From NCBI GenBank assembly GCA_033060915.1, contig CM065392.1:19887501-19951500 (forward strand): 64,000 bases of DNA, read 5' to 3'. Position numbers and translations under genes: made by a program. The notes under the pieces are model-generated. The model saw nothing but the letters and a program-made list of their open reading frames with translations. It was not told the origin of the DNA and did no database searches. This DNA is from Euryodendron excelsum (taxonomy: Eukaryota; Streptophyta; Magnoliopsida; Ericales; Pentaphylacaceae). Positions within the stretch are counted from its first letter, which is position 1. Each line of letters begins with the position of its first letter. Of this stretch, positions 22,537 through 35,500 are shown piece by piece.

Positions 22537-23286
22537 GTGCACGGTTTATTCTATTCCAATCAACAAATGTAAATATTTTTTTTTTATTTTCCTAGTTTCT
22601 GACATTTGTCACTTTAGGCAGTGTGTTAAAATCCTTTTTTTTTTTGGGGGGAAATTCTGCACTTCGGACAGTGCTTGTTTTTTTTTTTTTTTGCTGGTCA
22701 ATGCCAATGTTGATTTCTTCTTTAAAACTAAAGTTGCAGCTATTGTTAAGTTGTGGTTTCTGTCAAATTATTGTGCAAGTTTTTAAAAGTGCTTATACGT
22801 AATTATATATCATGTCATTTATTATATTATGAATCAGATATTAGATATAATGATATTACCAATTTCCTGTTAAAAATATTCAAATTAGAAATATAAAATC
22901 CTTACCTAACAACTAAACAGTTGAAAAAGTAAAAATAATTAGATACAATACTTAATTAAATTAGACTATAATAGAATTTAGTGATATAAACATTTAATAA
23001 TTTTAAAGTATAAAAATTATATAATACAAACAAACCCTCAAGCCTACGAATTTATCAGCCTCTGGCTCCGCACCCACTTGCTAACAGGTTAGACCCCAAC
23101 ACAACCTGGCTCGTTGAGGCCCTATTCTGAACTTAACAACACCGCCGCGCCAAGACGAACGCTCAAATGCCTACATATCAGCTCCTCTCTTTTCTAGAGA
23201 GGGAAACAAACGGATAAGTTTTTCTCTCTCTAGCTTTGAGCTCTCTCAGGCATATACCAGTGTCAGCAACGCACTCTGAAGCAGAA
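22537..23286 (+). other. Promoter and 5' leader region of the PNPase gene
   Basis: Poly-T runs lie near 22638 and 22678. A TATATAAT-like stretch (about 23017-23025) could be a TATA box about 260 bp before the start codon. The last 120 bp are CT-rich (TTTCTCTCTCTAGC), typical of plant 5' leaders. A short upstream ORF (ATG 23167, stop ending 23217, 16 codons) would lie in the leader if transcription starts before it. The start site is not directly visible. Confidence 0.4.
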
Positions 23287-23571
23287 ATGTTAGCAAACCC
23301 TAGCTACCATGGAGGACCTCATCATCCCCTCCCTAGATTCTTGCACTCGAGTCGATACAGACTTTCTCTCTCCTCTTCCCTTTGCCCTCGCCGTCTTCAC
23401 CCCAAAAAGACTCCATTTTTGCGTTATTCTTTATCCCTCCTTCTATCAAGAAGAAGGTCTACTCGATTCCGCATCCAAGCCTCCGTCGAATCTCAAGTTT
23501 CAGAGTCGACCAGCAATGAAGCACAGTACACGCAGCCTTACTCTGTCAAAATTCCGGTCGGCGATAGACAT
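23287..23571 (+). CDS. PNP1: PNPase exon 1 (transit peptide and domain start)
   Basis: 95 codons from ATG 23287 ([10 protein letters not shown]) to PVGDRH. The donor GTAAGT is at 23572 and the exon ends in phase 0. The frame is open upstream to 23236 but has no ATG there (it begins with TTG), so 23287 is the best start. Confidence 0.9.
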
Positions 23572-26500
23572 GTAAGTGAACAGTGAAGCTTGTTCTCTCA
23601 CCATTTACTTGCATTATAGTGTTTGGATTTTAAGATTTTATTTTTTATAATTTTGTCTTGCGCTTATTGATGGGTTGGGAACTTTGGCTTCTATTCAATT
23701 TCGGCTTAAATTCTGTTGTACGGCCACCTTCGTTTCAACAAGGAGGCTTTTTGACTGCAAAAATGACTTAATAAATGGAAGTCTTGTTGATACAGGAGAA
23801 ACCTTGTCATGCTGTTAAGACATTGTCTTTATCATGGTTAGAACAATGTTTTCAATTTCATCTGAGTAAACACATTTGAGGGGAATAATAAGGAAACACA
23901 TTTGAGAGGAACATGCCCACACCCATGCCAAAATCAAACTTTGGGGCCATTCTCAACAGAGAAACCTATATAATCCAACCCCACGAGACAGCCTCAAGCA
24001 TAACTTGTAAGAAGTCCAATCCCCTCTAGCACTCCCGTACTTAGTTGCTAGTTGCTACCACCCTCCTCCACAAGCTACCCCTACGTAAGACGTATCTTCA
24101 TAACCATTTTCCTAAAAGGGATTGGTTAACATCCTCAACTTCCAGACCTCTAGATTCTCTTACATATCAAATAAAAAGAAAAAAGAAAAATGAAACTTCC
24201 TGACCTCTAGACCGCCCTACCCCTTCCCCAATTTCCTGGGATTATAAACAGTCTTTCAACCGATCAAATGATATTTAAATTCGTATGCCATCTACCTTAC
24301 AGAAAGTTCATTTGCAACTTCTTTGACGTCATGGTAAACGTGAAGTACTTAGAAAAGGTAGATTGAGTTCTCTTTACTAGAGTCTATTTCTCTTCCTAAA
24401 GATAGATTGTACTGCTTCCATTCTGCCCACCTCTCAAACCTTTCTAATATTGGATGGTCTTGGCCTTGAAGGATGACTCCTAGGGAACTCCTAAATAAGT
24501 AAAAAGACAAGACACAATCTGACATGCTTGATTAGGGGCCAGCTCTAATATCTTCTCAATTGTCGCAATTGGGATTACTGCCCCTTCAGTATACAAACAG
24601 ATTTTTCATTTTAGAAGTTTAAATGAGGAGAATGCACTGGCTGCTTAAGGTATCGTACTGACGTATGTTAAAAGAAACAAAGTATACAGTAACAATCGTG
24701 ATTGTAGAATGAACGTATGTGTGTAGTTTTACTGAAACTTTTTTGCAATACATCTTTCTATTGATTGCAGAAATTTTGTTTTGGAGCACATTAGCACAAT
24801 TTTCAACAGAGATGTTCAAATTTAATTGTATATGTGTGATATGACTAGCCTCTTCCCAGCAGGTCATGTAAATGAGAAATGAATTCTGTCATTATATATT
24901 CTTGATGGCTTCTGCCTGTTCAAAGGAGATATATGCAAGCAAACTGGGCTCCACCTAGGTCTTGTTACAATAATTGTATTAATGTTGCTTACTTTTGGGG
25001 CTGCTTCTTCGTGCTTGACAATGTACCCATGAAAGCTTATAATATATCTATTACAAGTTCTTCTGAAGGTTAGGGTCTGGTTTTTGGTGGCTAGTCTTAG
25101 CTAGTTTCTGGAGGGGTAATAAAAAGATATATAGGAAATGTGAAATGAAAATCCATGCATCTAAAACTCATAGTATGGATGCATGGCAATAACATAATGA
25201 CTGCTAAATGATTGTGGTGGACATATTGGTGTGTCACTGTGATGAAAGCAGTAGTAGCAAAGCGTGTTCACAGTGATGCCATAATGTTGAAGGTTGTGGT
25301 CACACAATGTGGGCCTGGTGGTTGCAACAACAAGTTGGTGTTGGTGGTGATGGGGATGGGAATGATGATGGTTGATGCAGGACAGCTTTTGAAACCTAGA
25401 CTAAGGCTGCTTTTGGTTGATTTTGTGGTGCGTTTAGGTCAAGGAAATGTTGTAAATTCTGTGTGTAATAGGTTAGTAGTAACATTATAGGTTCAGGAAT
25501 GAAAAGGGGTGCATTGGCTTGGATTGAAAAGTGACAAGTTACAGGATTTTTAGGATACACTGCTGGAAGCTATGGGCAGCTAGTATTTAACGGGTTTAGG
25601 AGTCGAATTATATGCGAATGTAAAGGTTGATTTAGGCCTGATTGGGAAGGTTTTGGGGCTTGGATTGAAAAGCAAATTAACACAAATATAATATTAAAAT
25701 CTCTAAAACTCAAGTTTTTACTAAAGAACCATGTAGGCTGTTAGACTTTGCACAATTGTACTAGGACCAGATTCAAGAGTAGGAAATTAAGAAATTTTGA
25801 CCACTAAAAATGTTCTAATTCTCATAAAAGCCACATGTAGAATGACCCCGTACCATAACGTGTCCTCTAATGACCATGCTACCTACTGTGTTCAACAATA
25901 GAAAATTACTTTTTTTTGACAAGCAAAATTTTTCCAAAAGACGCCAAAAGGGCACCACCTTTCCACACAAGAAGTATACAAAGAAAAGTATAACCCCTCC
26001 CCAAAATTAAGATCTCCTACAATATCTACCCTAACAGAAGAAGATTCGTAGTAAAAACACAGATAATCTGCCACTAAAACTTGCTTATCACTAGTAATAT
26101 CATAAAGATTAGGGAAAGCTCTTGATAATGTCACCTCCTTACACGACGCATCATGCCAGAACTTTACTCATCTACCTTCACCAATCATAAATCTCACAGT
26201 TTTTAAAAAATCATGCCAACCTTCCCTAATTCTCTTCCACAAACTAATTCCGTAAGAGTTTCTGACATCACTAGTTGTCCAACTACTGCTGCCCAAACCA
26301 TATTTATTTTGAATCACCATCTTACACAACCTTCCATCCACCATAACAAGCCTCTACAACCACTTACCCAACAAAGCCCAATTGAACAAGCAAAGACGAC
26401 GAATACGCAAACCTCCCTTCTTCAAAGGAAAACACACTTTATACCGAGCCACAAGAGGGTACTTGAACTCATCTTTCAAACCACCTTATAAGAAATTCCT

Positions 26501-29500
26501 TTGTAATTTTTCCAATCTCTCTGCCACTAAAACCGAAGTAGTAAATAAAAACTACTGAAATACCCTCGACTGCCAACACCAAATAAAATACAAATATATA
26601 TCTCCAACAACATTTTTCCTTGAAGGAAACGTAAATTAAGCCTCAAAGTAGCCCCAAAGTTAATAGCATAATGCCTAAGGTGCATTTCAAGTGAAATTCC
26701 AGATTTGCCCCTGTTCTTCTTGTTATAATATACGCCAGCTGTATGCCTTCTTATTTTTTGTTATAGGCATTTTTTAGGTATCACCTCTTAAGATGGAATT
26801 TGAGCAATGGATATGCACTCCATGCCCCTTACCCTGCTCCCCAAACTAGAAAACCAAATGCCCTAGGAATTTTGGACATCCTTCCTCTCTTTACCAAAGT
26901 TGGAGAGTTAAGAGAATTTTTGATCCCTTTCTTGAAGTAAAGTCCCCCTCTAAAATTCTCAATACCAATGCACTCTTTATACATTATGCAGTTTTTGGAA
27001 AGCTATTAATGGTTTCAAGTTTAGGTACTGTTCAAATTGGCCAATCTTTGTTGGATAGGAAATATCTTATCGTGTTACTTGTTTTATGTTTCCCCTAGGA
27101 AGAATATTTCATTCAAAATGAATAGAAATTGATAGCATTGGATTAGAGTCTTATCTTTGCCAAAGCTGTTTCAAACTTAGAGATTGTTGATAACCTCATT
27201 AAATGCTCAAGTCTAATGCAGAATTAGATACCTTGTAAATCCAAAAGTCAACTTAAAGAGGCCACGGATTTTAGGTAAGGTGACTTGATTTGTCAATAAA
27301 TGTTCCATGGGCTTAACGGTAGGTGGTTTTGTAATTCAGTCTTGATGGATGAATTTACTCTTAGATCTTTTAATTTTAGAAATTCAGCTACTTAAGGCTT
27401 TCAGCTCAAATTTTGGACTTAATTTTCATTTTTATTGAGCAATAGTTTAGAGAAATTTTTTTTTAGGCTTTGTGACAACTGATGTGGATTTTTTTGGGAT
27501 CAGTAACGCGTGGGTATTGTTGCTTCCAAACTTCAATGAACATGATGTGCTAGTTGTAGTATTTGGCATATACAAGGTTTTGACTAATATTCCTTTCCAT
27601 TGTAGCCTGGTGCAGGGACGGTTGAAACATTAAAAACAGGTGAATATATAGATATTTTGAGGACTTCCTTCCTGCAACTTGCAACCCAAGTGCTCAAAAA
27701 ATTCAGCAATTATCTCTGATCATTGTTAGATGTTGCCTTCCTATTGTTATACTTATGAAACTGAGTGAGAAACAACAGTTTCCGAGAAAAGCTATAGAGA
27801 ACGTGCTTGCAATAGTCGTTCTCAATAAATATAACATCTATAAGACATGGCAAGAAATCACCACTAACCTTCAAACGGATCCTATAATTTTCTTCTTCAT
27901 GGAGCTTTATTGGTTAGTGGTTGGGGTGCACATTGGCCGGGCGGGGCCTACACTAAAAATAAAATCCATCGGGCCTAAAACTAAATCGCAAGCCCGTCCA
28001 ATTAAAAAATTGGATTCCCAAGCCCTCCCATTTAACGTAAAATTTATTTAATAAATAAATTTTTTCTCTAAAAATAGTATTTAATAACATAAAATTTATT
28101 TATATAAACATATTAAAATATATAAATATATTATTTTACATTTATTTCGGGTTGGGCTTCAAATAAAATTCCCAAGCCTGCCCATTAACATAATCAGGCT
28201 AAAAAAAAAAATTCCCAAGCCCTATAAATTATGGGTGGGCTTGGGCGAGCCTATCGGGCCCTTGGGCCAATGACCACCCTAGTTAGTGGTGATTTTAGTT
28301 AAGTTTCTCTTAAGAAGCATGGAGGTGGACACAGACACAGACACGACAGGGATACAATATAAAGATATAATTTTTATATTTTTATATTTTTATATATCGT
28401 ATATATGAATATTTAACTCAAAGATAATGAAAAATAAAAATAATGTATTCCACATCTTACACGTCAAATTAGGTATAAATTCCTATTATTTTTATTTTAT
28501 CTCAATTCATTTTTTTCAAACTTGCAACGTATTCCATGTGTGCTTAAGCGACAGACACGTGTCCCTCTGCAAAGTGTATCCATTCCTAAAAATAGTTTAA
28601 AAATAATAGAACACGTTTGGACTCGTGTTATACATATGTCAAAGAAATGTCCGACGACTGTTGTGTCCAACATGGTATCCGACATGGACACGACGCCTTA
28701 GAAGTGCTTGTGCTTCTTAATGACTATAGTTAGAGTACTTCAATTTGAGCTATGTATCATTCCTTGCTCAGTTGGCTCCATAGGCTGTATACAAAAATTG
28801 TAACCCCTTGCCACAACGAAGATTGCCCATAAAATCTTACAATGCAAAAGAAGATTAAAAAAAGTGCCCTGGCTTCCAAAGATGAAATGTGTGCAACAAA
28901 ATTGATTTAAATCTATCCATTAGCATATCAACATCCTTGAATGTCCTCAGCTTCCGCTCTTTCCAAATGCACCACATTAAGCACATGTGAGCTGTCATTC
29001 AAGGCTTTTTACCATTATGAGCTCCACGACCTCTAGGCCAGGATTCAAACAAGGAGATGGTTGAAGCCGACAAAACCCGACGACACCAAGATAGAATAAC
29101 AAGATCCATAGCTCTCACGCAACATCACAATGGATGAGTTGGTGATCAACAACCGCTCTCCTACATAGGCAATGCCATCTAGGAAGCATTTTACCCCTTT
29201 TCCCCATATTATCAATGGTAAGATTTGAGTCAAAAGTTGTCGACCAAATGAAAGAAAGCAATCTTTGATGGGCCCTCCACTTTCCAGATATTCTTTCTAG
29301 GGAATGATCTAAGATCATAAAAGGATTTCACAAGAAATTTCTCAAGAGTTGCCTTTCCAAATGATCCTATACTCTCTGCTTCAAGTAACCTTCACCCCAT
29401 ACAAAGCCCCAAAACTCTTATCTAATAACTCCAACTCTCAATCATGAATTCCCTTCATTAAGATTCTCGTTCCTTCGTTCCTTAGCCCCACTACTGTTTG

Positions 29501-32500
29501 TTTGTTAATTCTTTTCCAGCTAATTAGTAACTTAGATCTTATGGAGTATTTCTGTTCATTCTTCCTTAAAAATCATATTCTCAGTTAGAGGATTGCTGTA
29601 GGATGCATGCGAAAAACACACTCCACATGTAATGTGTCCAAATATCTGCTTACGATTATATATATTGCCTTTATAGGAATTTGGGGTTGTTTACAGTGCC
29701 TTGAATGGTAACAGAGAACAATAAATGGCTGTTTGATATTCCCTTCCCTTCTTCTCTATTTGCTATGGTTGATCGGTTGAAGGAAGAGTGGGCTAGGCTT
29801 TTTAAGTGGGGCTTCAAGGTAGGGAAGAAGGAGGATCAGACGTGGTTCCGAGGTTTCAATGGCTAAAAGTGTAAACAATTATGTCAAATAAGAAGAAAGA
29901 ATAGGAACGGGAAACCTGGGCAATCAAACCTACTTTTTTAGGCACTCAAGTGTAAGGAGAGATGTATCACATGCCATAAAATAATAGGTTTTAGAAGATA
30001 TTTTCATTCCATTGGGAGCCCAACTTGGTGTCAAAGAGAACTTGGTGACCAAACATACTTGGTGGCCTAATTTTTCAAAACAAAGTAATGACCAAAAAGT
30101 TGCCTGCATTTGACCTTGTAAATTCTGTCAAATCTGATCCAGACTTAAATAAGTAAGCCCACAAAGGAAATCCCGTTAGATCCAGCCCACTCTAGAGCCA
30201 TAATGAAAGTTTCCAAACTGCCTCTGACATTTGAAACAGAAGAAAACATATAGAAAGCTCACCTAATTCGAAATTGACTAAGATAATCATTAAATAAGAC
30301 TACACCTAATAGGCCTTGCGATATGAAATCATGCCATTTTTGTAAGTTAATCTCTTCTTTGATTTTATCCTCCTTGTGTTGACTGCATCATGAGAACTAG
30401 AGCATTTTTTGCATCGGTGGATGAAGAATCACGAACATAATGGTAGTAGAGAAGAACCCGCCTCGGTATTCTCAAGGAATTAGGAATGGAGAAGAATCCG
30501 ACTCCCCGACACGTGTTAGACATGCCTCCAAATTTATCGTATTATTTTTATTTTTTAGAATTGGACACACTTCGGACGCCTAGGGAATACGTGTTTGTTG
30601 CTTGGACACACGTGTCCAACACTTATACACACATCAAACACATTGAATCTTTGAAGAAAATCATTTAGGATCTAATTATGAAATAAAAAATGTGGATTTA
30701 AACCTATAAAATCCCTTCTCCTCTAGGCTTCTTAGTTTTAGGAATTTTTTTAAGGAATTTTAAAGCCCTAAGAGCTCTAGTTTGTTTATGAATAGAGCTT
30801 TCTGAAATAAGTGTTAGGACTTGTTTTTTTGTGCTTCTTTTCTAATATCTAGTATGAGAGAGATAATTTCTTATTATTTTGATGTAACAAAATTTAAATG
30901 TATTTATGATGTAAAAATGAAGAAATAGTTATTATTTTTATGCATATATATGAAATATATATTTATTTGTTGCATGTTCCTATTGTGTCGTGTCCTAATT
31001 TTTTTTGTAATTGTCGTGTCAACGTGTCGTTTCAGCATGTTTGTGTCTTGTTGCATTAGTGTCCCCTCTCCGAGTTCGTGCTTCTTAGGGAGAGGCCATT
31101 TTTTTTTTCTTTTCTTTGGAATGGATGTCATTAGATTCATTACACAGTAATCTTCCTTCTCAATAACTTGTGAAATATCCTGTATCAAACATTGATGTGT
31201 GATTGTAAGCTCACTAGGTTGGATATGCACTCTCCAAGGAATCCATTCTTTGATGTCTGACTCCTGCCTTTGTTGCTCTGCCAGTTTATTAAGGTCCTTT
31301 AGAGGACCTATGTTGTATTGTAGGTTATCTATAGAATCTGAGTGTTTGCATAAGGCTGCCGTACCTATGGAGAAAAGCTCTCATAAAGTTATCTTGAACT
31401 GTTCCATGCATGTGTTTTTATATGCTGTCACAGTTTCAATCCGTATCCTGTTGCAGTTATTGTCTTTAGGGATTGCAGTTTGCTAGAGAGTAAAATCACT
31501 CTTTTATTGAACTTCTAAATTTCAGCAATACTTTCTTCTAATCTTCCTGAGATTTTTAAAAGAATAAAGATATGTGAATGATCCTCTTATGCTTTTTACA
31601 AAAAAAAAAAAAAACTGCAGAACGTAAAAACAGGAAAACAATTCTACAATTTGCTTCTAATGAAGTTATTTGTTCCCTTGCCCTACAATTTTCTTCGGCA
31701 CGAGGCACTTTTTCTTGCAATAAGTTGTGCCGAACGTGCCCTCAAGTTTTGGTAAATCTGTTCCATAGTTTATTAATCGTGCATTTACAAACATCTCGTG
31801 AATACTTCTACTAAAGGAAAGAATTACATTTTGAATTATGCTCCTTTGGATTAATGTGTTTTTTATTGCATTTTACAGATATTGGTTGAGACAGGTCACA
31901 TAGGGAGACAAGCTAGTGGTGCTGTTACAGTCACAGATGGAGAAACTGTATGAAATGCCTTGTTCTCCCTCTCTCTCTAAACATATATGTATGCTTATAA
32001 ATATATATTTTTGTAAGTGTACTTCTATGTGTGTTTGTTTCAATGTTCTTGTCAGAACATATTAGTGCTATTCAGGATCTGGGCTTTAGTTTTATTGCTG
32101 AACTAAGAAGTTTGATTTTCAACTAGTTAGTTAGATCTGACAAGAGTTCATTGCTATGTTGATATCTCATCTATCTATGCCCCATGTGGAGATCAGCATG
32201 CGGCTGTTTATTTACTTATATCGGCAAAGAGTGCATATATGCATGTTTTCAGTTGAAATGAATTCATTAATGATACAATGTAGTATCTGGTCACTGCAAG
32301 CTATTAAATTTGAGTTTGTCCGATGAAGTTCCATATTTTGACTAGTAGCTGAAGGTTTCCAGTTACATTATGGAACTTTCAAGGCAGTCTTCATGGACTT
32401 AGGCTGCTTTCTTATATTAGGCTTAGCAAGGGGTAGAAAATTCATTTGGGTAACATACTGTTCTTTTCTGGTGGTAGATGAATGTTGTTTTTGTACCTCG

Positions 32501-35500
32501 TGTGGTGCTTGATGTCTCTAAGGATTTAGCTATTTGATGATGATAAAGCAGATATTCTTTTTGATGGACATGGCTGAATAAAACAACTGTTCGGAAAATC
32601 TAGGGGAACTTTTAGACGGTTGCCAGTTGCCATATTGAGCATTGAATGTTAGATTAGCATAGTTAAACTCTTCTTTATCATGGGATTGGGGACAATCATT
32701 TTCACAAGTTATACATTCTTTCTTAAACTACAAGGATTCTTCTTGCCAATTCCCTTATAATGGCCTATTGAAAAAAAATCCCTTATAATGGATGATTTAA
32801 TAGTAGATTTTTTATAGTGCACTTAACAATGCCATTTTGATCTACTTTTTTAATTTTCATTATATATATACTCCTATAGCCATTAGTAAAAGGGAGGAAA
32901 AGTGTGGTGGAAAGTCATTGCAAATAGGAGATTTGAGGTGCGCTCCTATTATAAAGTTCTGGGGGATGAACGTGGGGAAGAGGCGGTACCTTCATTTGGA
33001 GAGGCATTTGGTGCTAGGTTACCTAGAGTCTTCTAAACATGTGAATTACCTACGTCAGACAAGACACTTGGACTATGACATTTGGGTAAGTGTAAGGGTA
33101 TGGGTATGGGATAAGTATCCCATATGTATTGTTTGATATTCACACAACAAAAATATTTTAGAAAAATGATTTTGCCGTATATATATGCATTAAACTCTCA
33201 TTTATCCACGAAATGCTTTATAGCTTATTGTAAATACTATTTTATTGAAGTACATAAAGAAATATGAATATTTTTTCATGTCACCGTGTCCTTGGACATG
33301 GAAATTTAGATGAATTCAACACTTGGACACATATCCACAAATAAAACTAGCACCCACGTCCATGCAACGTAGTTTGGTGTGAAGAAGTGTCTTCCAAAGT
33401 TCTCTTATTTATTCTTTTATCTATTTTCTTGATGTGGACAATGGTATTGGGAATGAGAAAAGGGGCCTGGGGTGTGTTGGGAAGCCCAGATTTATGAATG
33501 GGAAGTTACCTGAGATGTCTCAGCATATTGTGAGTCATCTCGCATTACCTGGCTGGTTCTGCTGGGGTGTCCAAGGTGTTCTCAATCAACCAAATATTGC
33601 ACAATCCATCTTAGTGTTGGTACGGTGTTTGAGTCCTGCTAGATGGATATGACTAGACTAAGTCAACTTGATGTCAGTTAAGATTGTAAAACTTTGGGTT
33701 TGTCTAATAAAGAGTGGCTACCTTTTCTCAATTCATTGATAAGATGGAAAAAAGTTGAAATTCTAGGAAAAACTATGATTGGGGTGAGCAATTGCTCAAT
33801 TTGTTACCAGCTGTGCAAAGATTCTTTTGTGGGTCTTTCTGCCTATGAAATGTGGACAATGACAAGGTCTCACTTTCTAACATGAACAGAAGGTCAAACA
33901 GCCACTTATTGTAGCCTTGAGATTTAACATTTTATAAATAGCATATACCAAATGTATTTGTATTTATTTTTCTGATTTCCTTACATGTGGAAGAACCATA
34001 GTCAGTTAGTACAATTTATAAACACCATAAAGTTTTCCTAACAAGAAGACATTTATCAATGCTGGTTTTGCACGCATGTGAAGCAAATAATACGGATTTT
34101 GTTTTTTATTTTTATTTATTTTTGAATTTCAAAATGGCACTGGCCATGAATTCAGATGGTTTTGAACAGGGATTAATTTTTAGAGTTTATTTTCCCCTCA
34201 ATTTAGGAATGGGACATTTTAGCCTTTAGACCTTAGTATTGCAATGAAATTATCATTAGTCAAAAAAAAAAAGTATTGTCTTGTACGTATAGGAAAATGC
34301 CCTTCATTAGTCCCTTCTCAATATTTACCTCTTACTTATCCCAATTTTTTTTCTTCATGTATTGTAGTGATAGCAATAAACTTATGCAATTATGTTCAAG
34401 CAATCTTGATGAGTACATTAATATAAATAAAATTAGCGTTTTTAGCTGTTTCTTTAAGTAGCTGGATGCTTTCAGTTTTTGTTCAAAGTTAAACTTTTGG
34501 GGTTTAGACAGTTATTTTATCTTCTTGGGGGGTTTATGTGCAAACTTTTTTAGTAGCTTCTTCTAGAAGTGTTAGTCTTTGTATAAAGGGGGTGATCTGC
34601 AGTGAAAAGGGACTTTTTTAGCTGAAGAGAATTCAAATTTTAGCTGAGAGCACCAAACCAACTAGGGTTTCAAGAATTGAAGGCTTGGGTTTTGAGTGGT
34701 CAACCTGGGGGGCCTTCTGATCCCTATACCACAGCATTTTGCATGAGAGGCTAGAATTAAGCTGTTGTTTCCTTGCTGTATAAATCTGGAAAACTACCAG
34801 AATCAGGTATTTTCTTTATTTTGTTGAAGAATCATATTTTAGTGACTTAATCTTGGTTCCAACTACTGTTCTATGTTGGAAGATCGTATTTCTTTGCTGT
34901 CTGGAGGTTTCAGCTGGACCTTATCATCAAAACTTTCTGGACTTCTTACGATATTTGTTCCTACAGCTGCTACTAGTGCATTATTGTATATTTTTTCTGT
35001 TTGGACTTTATGAGCATCATATTCCAATAGAACCTACCCTATACTACTAAGCTGTTTGCATCAACCTTCCTGTATAGTTTCAATGAATGACATCTTGAAT
35101 TTTGAACAGTTGGGGTGTGGATGGCACTGGGTTTATATGCTGCTAATAAAAAAAATAATGGATTCATGTTTCATCTTCTAGATTGTCTATACATCTGTTT
35201 GTTTGGCTGATGTTCCGAGCGAGCCTTCTGATTTCTTCCCACTTTCTGTACATTATCAAGAGCGTTTTTCAGCAGCTGGTCGAACAAGGTATGCCTATAC
35301 TTTTCTCTCTTCCATAATTTGGTCTACTAAACCGTAATGAAGGAAGCTTATCTTTTGTGCTGTTGATGTGCCATTAGTGGGGGATTTTTCAAACGAGAAG
35401 GGAGGACAAAAGATCACGAGGTATAAGTCACTGCCTTTTGGGCCGCTGCTGGGAATTTAATGATTTTATCCAACATATTGTTTCCCTGTGCCTACTAGTT

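Larger units (their letters stand above)
23572..31878 (+). other. PNPase intron 1 (8.3 kb)
   Basis: Runs from GTAAGT to TTTTACAG. It contains an antisense LINE remnant (25890-26640), a hAT-like MITE (27921-28281), two GACACG-rich repeats (28312-28720 and about 30480-31095) and a probable second LINE scrap (about 28790-29420). The rest is AT-rich DNA with no gene seen. Confidence 0.85.

Noticed and set aside
23236..23286. Extended N-terminus for PNPase starting at 23236
   Set aside because: That frame begins with TTG, not ATG; the first in-frame ATG is 23287 and the protein from there already looks like a transit peptide.
25212..25490. 92-codon Val/Met-rich frame
   Set aside because: GT-rich low-complexity sequence inside PNPase intron 1; no family resemblance.
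27600..27645. Extra PNPase exon in intron 1
   Set aside because: TGCAGGGACGG..ACAGGTGAAT has splice-like ends, but exon 1 and exon 2 already join in phase at PVGDRH-ILVETG as in the family, leaving no room for it.
31690..31702. CGGCACGAGGC resembling a cDNA cloning adaptor
   Set aside because: Short chance match inside an intron; flanking sequence is continuous genomic DNA.
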